Source: a virus. Taken from it: a stretch of DNA of 40,665 nucleotides. Positions within the stretch are counted from its first letter, which is position 1; each line of letters begins with the position of its first letter. The stretch lies in IMG/VR virus record IMGVR_UViG_3300038552_000283, positions 1-40,665 of that record. One strand, 5' to 3'. Shown here piece after piece: positions 23,169-31,032 of the stretch. The position numbers and the translations under genes are program-made. The notes below the pieces were generated by a model. That model ran no database searches. It saw nothing but the letters and a program-made list of their open reading frames with translations, and was not told where the DNA came from.

Positions 23169-24116
23169 TTAAGTCGATGCGACGTGCAGGATCTTGTCCT
23201 CGCCCGCGCTTCCAGTGTTGAAGAAGGGCTCCATCCGCAGGATGCCGTACCAGCCTCCGGTCCGCGACCTTCCCAAATCCTCAGCGAAGGCATCCACACG
23301 CAGCTCTGGAGTCACTGCCTCGGCCAGTCCTACGGCGTCTTCCCCGAAGACAACGCCTTCCCCGCAGACACTGCTCGTTCCAATCTTCCCAAGGGCCGCG
23401 TTGTGATTCGTCTTGATACACCGAATCCCTTCGTACTTCCCAGCCTCGGCATTAAACTTGCCGCTCGGGTCAGTATATTTGTGCCACTCCTCCCAGTCGG
23501 AGTCTCTCATGAGGCCGCGCAACGCTAGCGTCCTGAAGATGCCGACATACGACCCGTCGGACATCGGGGGCACTAGGAGTGTATCGTACATATAGTCCTG
23601 GATTTCTTCGAAGTGCCATCCGTTGAGATTGGCTGTCGCGGATGTCGCAGCCGTCCCCGTGGTAGCGATGCTACGGCTTGTTGCCCCGGTCGGCGTGTAC
23701 TTGATGTACGTGCGCTTGAACGCAGCAGCGGCCAAAGTATCCAGAGAGAGCGTCATTTGCCTCATCAACTGCCGCTGGACACTATTCATCAGGTCGAAAT
23801 GAAGGAGGTCCCTGGCAAATGAGGTAATGGGAACCGCACGCCCAATCTCCTTCACCGTAGCGCTTCCCGTGCTGATGGCGTAGGTGTCTTCCGGGATACG
23901 CTCCGTCTCCACCAGCTCGGGGTCAGTCGGCTCGGCGATTGCCTTAATGCGTGTCCAGGTGACCGTTTCACCCTTCCCGCGACCATATCCACCGACCGGA
24001 GTAACGTGGTCCATAAAGACTGAATTCTCTACCGCAACCTCATATAGCTTTGCGGACAGAGCATGATTTTTCAGGACCCCTGTTTCAACGTCCAGTGTCC
24101 ATGTAAATTGCGCCAT
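23169..24116 (-). CDS. Major capsid protein, N4gp56-like HK97 fold
   Basis: The 315-residue product follows the scaffold gene with a strong ribosome site (GGAGG). The sequence fits the N4gp56 type of HK97-fold capsid proteins: KLYEVAVENSVFMDHVTPVG at the N-terminal arm, GKGETVTWTRIKAI, then AVPITSFARDLLHFDLMNSV (spine helix) and YVGIFRTLALRGLMRDSDW, with AGKYEGIRCIKTNH near residue 225. No delta-domain or protease is present, so scaffolding is by a separate protein. It builds the icosahedral shell and is expected to be the most abundant virion protein. Confidence 0.8.
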   Translation of the reverse strand: MAQFTWTLDVETGVLKNHALSAKLYEVAVENSVFMDHVTPVGGYGRGKGETVTWTRIKAIAEPTDPELVETERIPEDTYAISTGSATVKEIGRAVPITSFARDLLHFDLMNSVQRQLMRQMTLSLDTLAAAAFKRTYIKYTPTGATSRSIATTGTAATSATANLNGWHFEEIQDYMYDTLLVPPMSDGSYVGIFRTLALRGLMRDSDWEEWHKYTDPSGKFNAEAGKYEGIRCIKTNHNAALGKIGTSSVCGEGVVFGEDAVGLAEAVTPELRVDAFAEDLGRSRTGGWYGILRMEPFFNTGSAGEDKILHVAST

Positions 24117-24119
24117 TTG

Positions 24120-24776
24120 TTACGCCCTCCGTTCCCGCTTTTCACGGCGGCTCGCCAAAACATCCGATAACGTCGTCACTTTATCGGGCTTCTCCTGTCC
24201 CATGCGGAACGCTGATCCCATGAATCCACTCTCAGTATGCATATCCTTCTGGGGAGGCTTGTTGGCCTGGCGGTCGCGCTCGATGTAACTCTTAATCGTC
24301 TCGCGCGTCGCATCCCCAAGCCGCTTCCTGGCTTCCGCGATGGGAAGATGCGCCCACTGACCAAGGTTCTGGTCCAGCAGCACCTTCACCAGCCTTTCAT
24401 CCTGCCTAGGGTCGAGATCCTTATTGTCCGACCAGAAATCGGACCAGAACCCCTCCCACGACTTTTCCTTCTGATAGGCCCCCGTCAATTCCGTTCGTAC
24501 CCCGTTCACCTGCTCCTGCAGCTTCCGCGTGAGGGTGGACACAAACTTGTCCGGGTCTTTCCAAAGGAGGTCGCTGGATAACTCGGGATCGCCCTGATGT
24601 TCAGGGGTAGGGGAGCGGCTTGCAAACTGCTGCATCACCTCCTGATGCAACTGCGCGCTCCTAGCCTCACTCTCCTGTAGACGACGCTCCAGCGCCTGAA
24701 TCATCGCGTGAACATCGGGTGTCTCGGGAGGGGCAGACTCCGGGGGCGCCTCTTGCGGTTTACTTTCGTCAATCAT
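24120..24776 (-). CDS. Capsid scaffolding protein
   Basis: The 218-residue product lies just before the capsid gene. It is charged and helical with a Pro/Glu-rich N-terminus (ESKPQEAPPESAPPETPD), a coiled coil (MIQALERRLQESEARSAQL), a hydrophilic middle and a basic C-terminus (TTLSDVLASRREKRERRA), which is the usual arrangement of P22- and T7-type scaffolds with a C-terminal capsid-binding helix. It would guide procapsid assembly and leave before DNA packaging. The ATGA overlap couples it to the small gene in front. Confidence 0.75.
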   Translation of the reverse strand: MIDESKPQEAPPESAPPETPDVHAMIQALERRLQESEARSAQLHQEVMQQFASRSPTPEHQGDPELSSDLLWKDPDKFVSTLTRKLQEQVNGVRTELTGAYQKEKSWEGFWSDFWSDNKDLDPRQDERLVKVLLDQNLGQWAHLPIAEARKRLGDATRETIKSYIERDRQANKPPQKDMHTESGFMGSAFRMGQEKPDKVTTLSDVLASRREKRERRA

Positions 24777-25024
24777 TTGTTCGCCTCTGCATACTTTTCA
24801 GCTTCTTTCACTGCATTAGTATACTGCTGCCTGATTTCCAGCGAAAGTGCTTGATAAGCATAAATAATTGCCGCTTGGATAATAACTGAATCTCTATCCA
24901 GGGGGCGTCTGGCCACCTCCGAGCAGAGTCGCGATACCGCGTTCTGTTTCGCCCTCTCAATGGCTAGTTCCACCTCGCCCATCACGGCCCGCGCCATCTG
25001 CATACGCGCCATCGCATCAGACAT
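24773..25024 (-). CDS. Hypothetical 83-aa helical protein
   Basis: AGGAGGT lies at a good distance before ATG 25024. The product is helical and charged (EVELAIERAKQNAVSRLCSE, SLEIRQQYTNAVKEAEKYAE). No family is recognised. It stands between portal and scaffold and overlaps the scaffold by ATGA, so an accessory head-assembly role is likely. Confidence 0.6.
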   Translation of the reverse strand: MSDAMARMQMARAVMGEVELAIERAKQNAVSRLCSEVARRPLDRDSVIIQAAIIYAYQALSLEIRQQYTNAVKEAEKYAEANK

Positions 25025-25027
25025 GGC

Positions 25028-25270
25028 CTACCTCCTGTACCATGGAGGAAGCACGATTTGGCGATCCGCTTTAGCGCCCTCCTCAAGCTTTCTCATGTCC
25101 CGTATCGTCATGGCCAGACATTCCATAACGCCCTTTGCCAGGGTTAGCACATACTCGGCCTTCTTATCAGGGTCAGCGGTTCGAGCGGCGGGGTAGTGTT
25201 CTCCGGCCCAGGTCGTCCACTCGTTAAACTTGCTCACCGTTTCTTTAGACATGTGTTGGTTCCATTCCAA
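25028..25270 (-). CDS. Hypothetical 80-aa protein downstream of the portal
   Basis: The start at ATG 25270 has AGGGGG upstream; an inner ATG (25252) lacks a ribosome site. It overlaps the portal gene by 26 bases. The product is helical (SKFNEWTTWAGEHYPAART, AEYVLTLAKGVMECLAMTIR). Unknown family. Position suggests an assembly function. Confidence 0.55.
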   Translation of the reverse strand: MEWNQHMSKETVSKFNEWTTWAGEHYPAARTADPDKKAEYVLTLAKGVMECLAMTIRDMRKLEEGAKADRQIVLPPWYRR

Positions 25271-26978
25271 AGCTGCCCCCTAACGACGCTACTGTAGGCT
25301 GTTGCGGCTGGGGCGGTTGTGGCTGTTGCTGTTGCTGTTGCTGCATCTGCTGTTGCTGTGGGGACGCCATGAGTTCGGAGGGGTCGATGTTCAGATGTTT
25401 TAATAGCTGCCCTAGAATCTTCTCTACGTCATACTTTTGGAAAAATACCTGCGACAGCATCGGATTCCCACCCACCACCTGTAGCAGCACGAGCATCTTC
25501 TGGAAGTCTCTGGATCTGGCCAGGCTGGCCGATATGCCGCGAACCTTGAAGGTACAGGTATGCCCAAGCTTATCCATCCGCTCATCCATAGGCATCCTGG
25601 CCAGTGCAACCATGTCTTTCAAGCCCATGCTCTCTTGCAGCTTCGACAGCGGGATGGAATCGCTAAACTGAAGGATGATCCACCATGCCTTTCTAAGCAC
25701 GTTCTCCAGCGCCTGCTCGATGTCCATCGTGATGCTATCCAGCATCACTGACGCGGACTGCTGCGCCTCCGTCACCTCGGTCGCAGTCACTTTCTTGGGA
25801 GGAAGCTGCCCTAGCCGGATGTCGTTCCCAAAGGTCGCCGCCTGGAACTCCCTGTCCAGCGCCTCGAACATCGCCATGGATTCGCGTGGCACCTGCCCCG
25901 TGGTGGATTGGCTGATGGCGCTCACCCCGGGTGGCGCGGCATCATTCACTGCCAGCGTCGCCCCCTGTGGAATCCCATTGGATACCTGGCTTGGGTCTTC
26001 TAGCCAGCCCAGCCTCACTTCCCGCGTCCCCCATACTTCGGCGATACTCCCATCCACCATGAGGCTGAATAGCTCATTCATAGTGCGATTCAAGGGTGAG
26101 GCCGCATCCCACACGGCCTTGTGCCACACACTGAAGGGCACACGCAGAATGGGCATCGTGCTAAACGGCGTCCCCCCATGCCGCCAAGGATTCTCCATGG
26201 GCTTGCGAACGAGTTCTGTGTCATTTCCGAGTGTCAGACAGATGTTCTTCTTCCAGGTCTTGTCGTTGTCATCGATGATGGATCCCCAGTACTCGGTGAT
26301 TTTCACCGTCTTGCGGGCTTTACTGCTCTTCACATCCACCCCCGTCTCCTCAATCTCCCTGCGGTGCAGCAAGGTATCCGTTCTCTTGGCGCCCTCAAGG
26401 TGGGTAATTTTCGACATCTGGTAGACGCCCTTCTCTGCCAGCTCCACGGCCTGATGGTAGTCCATCTCGATCTCGTGGATCTCGTAGAGCGATTGGCCGG
26501 ACGCGTCAGGGTAGTAGTCCTCGGGACGGACGAGATCAATATAGAGGCGGAATTCATCCTCCTCCTCCCGCCCGTACACTTTGAAAATCGCGATGGATTC
26601 CAGCAGGGCTATCTTGATGGCCTCCGCGATCACGCTCCCGAAGTCTCGGGTTTCCGTCCTGTAGGGGATATTTTCCAGAAAACACAGCATCAGCTTCCTA
26701 ACGCTGTGAGGAGAGATTGGGGACGATTCGGGCAACTCCACCGTAAACCAATCGCCGTACTGGCTGATGGCTCGACGAATGAACGCGGCAAACGTTTCGA
26801 CCGCGGTTGTAGTTTTAGGCAGGAACTCGGTGGACTGACCCTCTATCTTGTCACTCCAATCCTGCTGCCCGTGGTAGACAGCGCGGTTCTCTGCATTCAT
26901 TAGAATGCGATGCCTACGCGCGCGTTCAGCCTCTTGTCGGAATCCGATAACCTGTTGAATGATTTCGCTTTCTTCCAT
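25245..26978 (-). CDS. Portal protein, podovirus type
   Basis: The 577-residue product is the size of P22/T7-type portals. Recognisable stretches are SVIAEAIKIALLESIAIFKV, YIDLVRPEDYYPDASG, KITEYWG, ASPLNRTMNELFSLMVDGSI and KKVTATEVTEAQQSASVMLD, the last being the usual TATEV-containing helix of the portal clip and wing. A Gln/Pro-rich C-terminus (residues about 547-567) could be a flexible tail inside the head. Twelve copies form the ring at the head vertex through which DNA is packaged and ejected, docking with the terminase and the tail adaptor. It begins the minus-strand structural genes; the ribosome site before the ATG is weak. Confidence 0.85.
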   Translation of the reverse strand: MEESEIIQQVIGFRQEAERARRHRILMNAENRAVYHGQQDWSDKIEGQSTEFLPKTTTAVETFAAFIRRAISQYGDWFTVELPESSPISPHSVRKLMLCFLENIPYRTETRDFGSVIAEAIKIALLESIAIFKVYGREEEDEFRLYIDLVRPEDYYPDASGQSLYEIHEIEMDYHQAVELAEKGVYQMSKITHLEGAKRTDTLLHRREIEETGVDVKSSKARKTVKITEYWGSIIDDNDKTWKKNICLTLGNDTELVRKPMENPWRHGGTPFSTMPILRVPFSVWHKAVWDAASPLNRTMNELFSLMVDGSIAEVWGTREVRLGWLEDPSQVSNGIPQGATLAVNDAAPPGVSAISQSTTGQVPRESMAMFEALDREFQAATFGNDIRLGQLPPKKVTATEVTEAQQSASVMLDSITMDIEQALENVLRKAWWIILQFSDSIPLSKLQESMGLKDMVALARMPMDERMDKLGHTCTFKVRGISASLARSRDFQKMLVLLQVVGGNPMLSQVFFQKYDVEKILGQLLKHLNIDPSELMASPQQQQMQQQQQQQPQPPQPQQPTVASLGGSFGMEPTHV

Positions 26979-27126
26979 AGCCCGGAGTCTTGATTTGTTT
27001 CGATTGCTTGGGTTGCATACACATCACGTGCAAACCTATACCAAAAGAGGCGGGAGAGTCTAGGGGCTCTCCACACATTCTGCATAGCTTGGCGTCTGAT
27101 GACATTAGGTTCTTTACAAAAGACAT
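26926..27126 (-). CDS. Small protein with CxxC...C motif upstream of the portal
   Basis: The 66-residue product starts within the overlap with the preceding gene. A CRMCGEPL motif and a later Cys (HVMC) could bind zinc in a knuckle. The end is Lys/Arg/Ser-rich (KQSKQIKTPGYGRKRNHS) and overlaps the portal start by 53 bases, a long overlap that lowers confidence. Another open frame in the same stretch (26900-27085) looks like a shadow. The function is unknown. Confidence 0.45.
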   Translation of the reverse strand: MSFVKNLMSSDAKLCRMCGEPLDSPASFGIGLHVMCMQPKQSKQIKTPGYGRKRNHSTGYRIPTRG

Positions 27127-27311
27127 CTTTCTAGAACTCTTTCCAATAGCTCAGGATAGCACTCTTTGATAGCCGATTCGATGCCCTTCACACCGGCCTG
27201 TATCTGGTCTGCCATAAAGCAGATTAGCTCCCACTCGCCCATTGCAGTGAGACTTGGAGGAGCCACCTGCTCCTCCAAGGCCCTGATGCGGTTCTTGAGG
27301 CTACTGCTCAT
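27114..27311 (-). CDS. Hypothetical 65-aa helical protein
   Basis: ATG 27311 overlaps the end of the 34-aa membrane gene, so translation is probably coupled; no strong ribosome site is seen of its own. The product is helical, with a leucine-heptad-like start (SSSLKNRIRALEEQVAPPSL) and an amphipathic end (AIKECYPELLERVLERCLL). No family is recognised. Confidence 0.5.
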   Translation of the reverse strand: MSSSLKNRIRALEEQVAPPSLTAMGEWELICFMADQIQAGVKGIESAIKECYPELLERVLERCLL

Positions 27312-27405
27312 TAGACTGCGTCAGCCTGATGCCTATGTACGACAGTATCATGACGATGAGGGATAGCACCCAAATCGTAGTCACTAGCATTCCGAGCCAC
27401 CACAT
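27301..27405 (-). CDS. Tiny single-span membrane protein (34 aa)
   Basis: The ATG at 27405 is preceded by GGAAAGGAGAGTCA, the strongest Shine-Dalgarno site in this area, which decides the gene. The product is MWWLGMLVTTIWVLSLIVMI then LSYIGIRLTQSNEQ: one continuous hydrophobic helix from residue 2 to about 26, with a short polar end. It overlaps the nuclease gene in front and the 65-aa gene behind. Small phage membrane proteins of this type can regulate host membrane enzymes, act as pinholins or exclude other phages; none can be chosen here. Confidence 0.6.
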   Translation of the reverse strand: MWWLGMLVTTIWVLSLIVMILSYIGIRLTQSNEQ

Positions 27406-27812
27406 TGACTCTCCTTTCCGGTCTTTGCAATGCCCAATACCCAGTGGAAGAACGCCTCCTCGCCCATCTGGACAAGCCACTTATCGCCCTGATCGCAGAT
27501 GATTGTCGAGTCCAGCTCACCTATCCGGATGAAGAACCTCCATGGGGAGAAGTTCTTCCTCCATGCGAGGGCTGGAATGTGTTGTTCTCCAGCCTCTTCG
27601 CACGCCTGCTTCCACCATGTGCCAATCTTAGGCTTCTCTCCCCGCTTCACCTGAACATAGATTCGGCCCGCTAAAATGACATCCGTCCCTCCGGCCCGCG
27701 CCTGATCGAAGTTTCGGAAGACCGCGGCGTCTCCTAGGCGCGCCTGGGCTAGCATCTCGAACTCATGCTCTCCTCGCCTGCCCTTCTCCCTAGAATGCGC
27801 TTTTCTTAGCAT
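27384..27812 (-). CDS. PD-(D/E)XK nuclease (Holliday-junction-resolvase-like)
   Basis: The start at ATG 27812 has AGAAGG before it and overlaps the cytidylyltransferase gene by 23 bases; the frame to 27857 is less likely. The 142-residue product shows the PD-(D/E)XK order: REKGRRGEHEF (Glu15 in helix 1), ARAGGTDVILAGRIY (Asp44) and VQVKRGEKP (Gln54 and Lys56). This is the active-site set of Hjc- and Mrr-like nucleases. Phage proteins of this kind resolve branched DNA before packaging or process recombination intermediates. The C-terminus (ESQCGGSEC) has Cys residues. Its place between sugar operon and portal is consistent with a role before packaging. Confidence 0.7.
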   Translation of the reverse strand: MLRKAHSREKGRRGEHEFEMLAQARLGDAAVFRNFDQARAGGTDVILAGRIYVQVKRGEKPKIGTWWKQACEEAGEQHIPALAWRKNFSPWRFFIRIGELDSTIICDQGDKWLVQMGEEAFFHWVLGIAKTGKESQCGGSEC

Positions 27813-28338
27813 TGCAAAGCACCTTCTGATAATCCACTTCATCATTGATGTCCACATGATCCACCTGCTGGAGAACTATCATCCCTGGAATGTCCCAGTC
27901 ACCGCGAGCGCGTAACAGGTCGCGATCAGCCCAGTATACGCAGCCTTCACTAATCCAAAGGGAAGGCATGCCCTGTGTGCAGAAGACTCTATAGGACGTC
28001 TGAAGGATGTGTTTCAGTGAATCATGTTGCCCGGCAGCCGGGTAGATGCAGCAGTCAGCCCCGACCTCTATCGCCATCTCAGCGGTCGTCGCGTTTCCGC
28101 TCCCATCGGATGGCCTCACGAACTCTGCTATGTCGGATGGATGGATGGAATATCGCCGATAGGCATCGGCGAGCATGGAGGTATATCCCTCGTCAGTGGA
28201 CACTATCACCTGGGTGAAAATACCCGACTCAACTGCAGCATCCACCACCCGTACAAACAGTGGCCGCCCACCGATGGGTAGGATGTTCTTGAAGGGAAGA
28301 CGCCGACTGAAGAGACGGCATGGAATCATCGCTTTCAT
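27790..28338 (-). CDS. pseF-like: CMP-nonulosonic acid synthetase (PseF/NeuA-type cytidylyltransferase)
   Basis: The 182-residue product has the NeuA/PseF/KdsB nucleotidyltransferase signature at the N-terminus, IPCRLFSRRLPFKNILPIGG (residues 5-24), with the RxxK-N CTP-binding pattern. IVSTDEGYTSMLA follows, where the family has the sugar-binding STD motif, then a C-terminal VDINDEVDYQK, matching the ID(I/T)xxxxD metal-binding end. Its reaction is CTP plus nonulosonic acid to CMP-sugar, the last cytoplasmic step. It is shorter than usual (about 220-235 aa), with the central dimerisation region reduced. It overlaps the SAF-type synthase in front by ATGA. It could accept pseudaminic, legionaminic or sialic acid; the operon favours pseudaminic. 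Confidence 0.75.
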   Translation of the reverse strand: MKAMIPCRLFSRRLPFKNILPIGGRPLFVRVVDAAVESGIFTQVIVSTDEGYTSMLADAYRRYSIHPSDIAEFVRPSDGSGNATTAEMAIEVGADCCIYPAAGQHDSLKHILQTSYRVFCTQGMPSLWISEGCVYWADRDLLRARGDWDIPGMIVLQQVDHVDINDEVDYQKVLCNAKKSAF

Positions 28339-29330
28339 AATCCATATACCCCGATAGGTTCACCCTCCCGTATAACGCGTCCCGCCACGGGTAGCCGTGA
28401 GTTCGGGGTCAGGTGGTCAGGCCCCATACGGGGGCGCTTCCACAAGACCTGTTCTGGACGAATAGGCTCTCCCTTCAAGATATCCACAGCAGCATACCCT
28501 CCACGCCTCCACTTTGTCGGGTTCACAGTAATAGAAGACGTTTCCCTCTGTTCCTGTGCTCTCACCGCCTGCACATACTTCTTCATTTCCGATGGCGGCA
28601 GTGACATGGCGTGCTCTGGACCGTCATCCCACTTGTCCAGTGTGATAGTCTTTTCCAGGTAATCCACAACGGGAGCCGCGGCAAGACTGGCGGCCCAGCT
28701 CTCACAGTGGTCAGAGAATGCCACGGTGCCACACACGGACCGAAGCTCACCGATTCGGTCTAGGCGGGCTCGCACCGTCGAGATATCATACCCCTTCGGG
28801 CAGTGATGGAGTACGAACCTGTTACGTGGAATACACCGTCTCTTTACCAGATTTACCACTCGCTCGATATCCTCCTTATCCGCATTTCCCGTATCCACAT
28901 GGAGAACCCCCACCTCATCTTGAACAACGCTTTGCAGCGCGCGGATGATGAGAGGTGTGTAGTCAATGTCTGAGGAGGATATCTTGATGTGCTCCAGCGC
29001 GCACCGCTTCGCGATTCCAAGCCCGAAGTCGTCCGCTACCGTGGTCATGCGCTCTATCCCAAGTTTACTAGCAAACTGAAACAGCTCTATCCACTCCTCC
29101 TCGCTCATGCATCTGCGCTTCAGCAGATGGTAAATGGGCTCACTTCTAGGCATCCCGCACGCGGATGTCCACTCGAACACTTCATCCCGGTGTGAAGTAG
29201 CAATCAGTTGATCCAGGTCGAACGTCTGAAACTTCACAATGTCAGCGCCTGCCGCCACAGACTCACGAACCAAAGCTTTCGCCGACTCTAACCCTGTATG
29301 ATTAGCGCCTGCTTCAAAAATAATCTTCAC
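28335..29330 (-). CDS. pseI-like: Nonulosonic acid synthase with SAF domain (PseI/NeuB type, GTG start)
   Basis: The 331-residue product starts at GTG 29330. The TIM-barrel has the family landmarks: EAGANHTGLESAK, ADIVKFQTFDL, HIKISSSDIDYTPL, VLHVDTGNADKEDI, HHCPKGYD, FSDHCESW and EKTITLDKWDDGPEHAMSL. The C-terminal SAF (antifreeze-like) domain is present from about residue 272 (WRRGGYAAVDILKGEPIRPE), which normally caps the partner's active site in the dimer. It condenses phosphoenolpyruvate with a six-carbon amino sugar to a nine-carbon nonulosonic acid. As the complete enzyme, it is the better candidate for the working synthase of this operon. It overlaps the WbqC gene by 17 bases. Confidence 0.8.
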   Translation of the reverse strand: MKIIFEAGANHTGLESAKALVRESVAAGADIVKFQTFDLDQLIATSHRDEVFEWTSACGMPRSEPIYHLLKRRCMSEEEWIELFQFASKLGIERMTTVADDFGLGIAKRCALEHIKISSSDIDYTPLIIRALQSVVQDEVGVLHVDTGNADKEDIERVVNLVKRRCIPRNRFVLHHCPKGYDISTVRARLDRIGELRSVCGTVAFSDHCESWAASLAAAPVVDYLEKTITLDKWDDGPEHAMSLPPSEMKKYVQAVRAQEQRETSSITVNPTKWRRGGYAAVDILKGEPIRPEQVLWKRPRMGPDHLTPNSRLPVAGRVIREGEPIGVYGL

Positions 29331-29946
29331 AAATGTCTTCTCCTGTCAAGAAATGATGAATCGCGGACAGTTGCAGCCCATCCACCGGACGTTCTATCTG
29401 AACATCGATTCCAGCGTCTCTGAATAGTCCCATATCGAGATAGTGGCTCGACATCGGGCCCGCGATATAGGTCGTCGCTTCCACCTCCTGGCAAATCTTA
29501 AGGACAAGCTCACTCTTGCGGTAGCCATGCGCTTCCGGCATGTCGATGGACTCGACTATCATCGGGAGACATCGACCCGCTAGAAACTCCATGGACAGCC
29601 TGGCAATGTCTGACACATACTCATGCTCACGCATCATGTCTAGGAAGCGACATGCATATTTTATCCTATCTTTGTCAAGATATGAACTCCTTAGCATTGA
29701 CTTATGACTATCTATCCAGTCATTTCCATTCACCTTGACATCATGTATAGAGTCTCCAAGATGGACGTTCACCGGGATAGTCATCCACTTAGGGCCTCCG
29801 TTCATCCATATCTTGTTTCGGTTGATGTAGCTCCCCTTCTCAAACTGGACATGGTTCAGGATGACGTGGATGTCGGACCGCAGGATGCGCTGCAGGACGA
29901 TGGGTGAGGGGAGATACCCAGGCTGGTGGATGGAGACGGTCCTCAT
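29314..29946 (-). CDS. WbqC-family protein
   Basis: The 210-residue product opens with SIHQPGYLPSPIVLQRILRS, then DIHVILNHVQFEKGSYINRN and KIWMNGGPKWMTIPV, the characteristic N-terminal pattern of WbqC-like proteins. HKSMLRSSYLDKD follows. WbqC-like genes occur in O-antigen and capsule clusters, with an acyl or aminoacyl transfer to an amino sugar suggested; the chemistry is not settled. Beside a PIG-L deacetylase and within a nonulosonic acid operon, a role in changing an N-acyl group on the sugar is plausible. It overlaps the deacetylase gene by ATGA. Confidence 0.7.
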   Translation of the reverse strand: MRTVSIHQPGYLPSPIVLQRILRSDIHVILNHVQFEKGSYINRNKIWMNGGPKWMTIPVNVHLGDSIHDVKVNGNDWIDSHKSMLRSSYLDKDRIKYACRFLDMMREHEYVSDIARLSMEFLAGRCLPMIVESIDMPEAHGYRKSELVLKICQEVEATTYIAGPMSSHYLDMGLFRDAGIDVQIERPVDGLQLSAIHHFLTGEDICEDYF

Positions 29947-30554
29947 AGGATTTCCAGCTCCAAACGAAACTTTTCCGCGAAGGGCGCGGCGATTTCAGCA
30001 CCGTCCACCTCGGCCTGCTTGTAAACGACGGTCGCAGCCCTAGGCCCAAACAGGGATGAATAGCAATCCACGGCTTTTGCCTTGGCCCGTACGTCATCGA
30101 TGGACAGGTTCGCATAGACGTTCGGAGTATAGGTGCGCCCTGCCCAGCCATTGCCTGGGATGGAGAATGTCAGGAGACGCGACACTCCCGTGTTCTTCCA
30201 GGCCCGGCAGGCGATGCGAGTCGCGTGGAAGACCATCCGATGATCTGCGTTGATATCGCTATCATCATGAGTCAAGACAGTTTCTGGACGATTCACAGCT
30301 AACAGCTCAGCTATCGCGTCTGCCATATGGGCGATATGCGACTCACAGCATGCCTGATCAGGCCACACCATCGCACTCACATCCCATTCACACCCCAGCG
30401 CTTCGCATGCCTGCTCGAACAGTCTTACAGGAGTAGACGTCACCACCATCGGACAGACGACGACTCCAGACTCCCTCCTAGAATGGATATATCCTCCGCA
30501 TCCCAGCGCCTCGTCATCCATATGCGCAGTTATCACCAGAACTTGGACAGCCAT
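29943..30554 (-). CDS. PIG-L/LmbE-family deacetylase
   Basis: ATG 30554 is chosen because AGGAG lies about six bases upstream; an ATG two codons earlier sits too close to it. The 203-residue product has the PIG-L metal and catalytic motif ITAHMDDEALGCGG (AHxDDE) and a second motif THDDSDINADHR with the third zinc ligand. These enzymes remove N-acetyl groups from GlcNAc-type sugars or related small molecules. In this operon the likely substrate is an N-acetylated intermediate or the final nonulosonic acid, leaving an amine for the WbqC-family protein encoded next. It overlaps the acetyltransferase gene in front. Confidence 0.75.
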   Translation of the reverse strand: MAVQVLVITAHMDDEALGCGGYIHSRRESGVVVCPMVVTSTPVRLFEQACEALGCEWDVSAMVWPDQACCESHIAHMADAIAELLAVNRPETVLTHDDSDINADHRMVFHATRIACRAWKNTGVSRLLTFSIPGNGWAGRTYTPNVYANLSIDDVRAKAKAVDCYSSLFGPRAATVVYKQAEVDGAEIAAPFAEKFRLELEIL

Positions 30555-31030
30555 TTCCATCTCCTAGGCGCTACGCGCCGCATCCTCACGAAGTCTGTTC
30601 GACTCACTATCTGGAATCCTGCCGCCTGGAACATGCAAATCGCCGCGCTGTTCTCTGGACGGACCACGGCCTCTACCCTATCTATTCCCTGAGAGAAGAC
30701 CTCACGGCATAGCCTATCGACACACCAACATCCCACTCCGCGCCCCCTGAACATCCGATGAAGGAATATCGATACTTCACACGTGATGGCATCGAAGCAC
30801 AAAACACCTGCACGCTCACCCTCGACGCGCACCAGAAACCCATAGAAGCTTTCTCTCTGCCCTGCGTGCTTCCAAAAGAATGCATTGTGCTCATCGCTGA
30901 CCGTCGAGCGATTCAGGGAATTCCATACTACGCTCGGATCATTGCGAACATCGCCTATCCACGCGATGTCCTCAGCGCTGAACGCACTGCTATCCAACCA
31001 CTCTACGCCAACCATTTCTACGCCAACCAT
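30533..31030 (-). CDS. pseH-like: GNAT N-acetyltransferase (PseH type)
   Basis: The 165-residue product has the GNAT acetyl-CoA loop FRGRGVGCWCVDRLCREVF (R/Q-x-x-G-x-G) near residue 95 and AVVRPENSAAICMFQAAGF, the C-terminal beta-bulge pattern of RimI/PseH-like enzymes. In pseudaminic acid synthesis PseH acetylates the 4-amino group of the UDP-aminosugar made by PseC. The product starts MVGVEMVGVEW because of a 15-bp tandem duplication; the start may be either ATG (31030 or 31015). The N-terminal part (DIAWIGDVRNDPSVVWN) is typical of the family. It sits between the truncated NeuB-like gene and the deacetylase. Confidence 0.75.
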   Translation of the reverse strand: MVGVEMVGVEWLDSSAFSAEDIAWIGDVRNDPSVVWNSLNRSTVSDEHNAFFWKHAGQRESFYGFLVRVEGERAGVLCFDAITCEVSIFLHRMFRGRGVGCWCVDRLCREVFSQGIDRVEAVVRPENSAAICMFQAAGFQIVSRTDFVRMRRVAPRRWKWLSKFW

Positions 31031-31032
31031 TT
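31003..31032. repeat. Perfect 15-bp tandem duplication at a gene junction
   Basis: CTACGCCAACCATTT is present twice in direct tandem (31003-31017 and 31018-31032). On the minus strand each copy carries both a TAG stop for the 272-aa synthase-like gene and an ATG for the acetyltransferase, so the duplication copies the junction itself and adds five residues to the acetyltransferase N-terminus. Confidence 0.9.

Noticed and set aside
23159-23299. N-terminal extension of the 151-aa gene into the capsid gene
   Set aside because: The ATG at 23158 has AAGGAG at the right distance and the extension is antisense-like sequence in the capsid gene.
25675-26903. Two long plus-strand open frames (249 and 260 aa) opposite the portal gene
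   Set aside because: They are shadows of the portal's codon structure, overlap each other in different frames, and have no recognisable domain or start signal.
27311-27520. 69-aa minus-strand frame overlapping nuclease and small membrane gene
   Set aside because: Two other frames here have strong evidence (nuclease motifs; GGAAAGGAG site); this one is Arg/Ser-rich shadow sequence.
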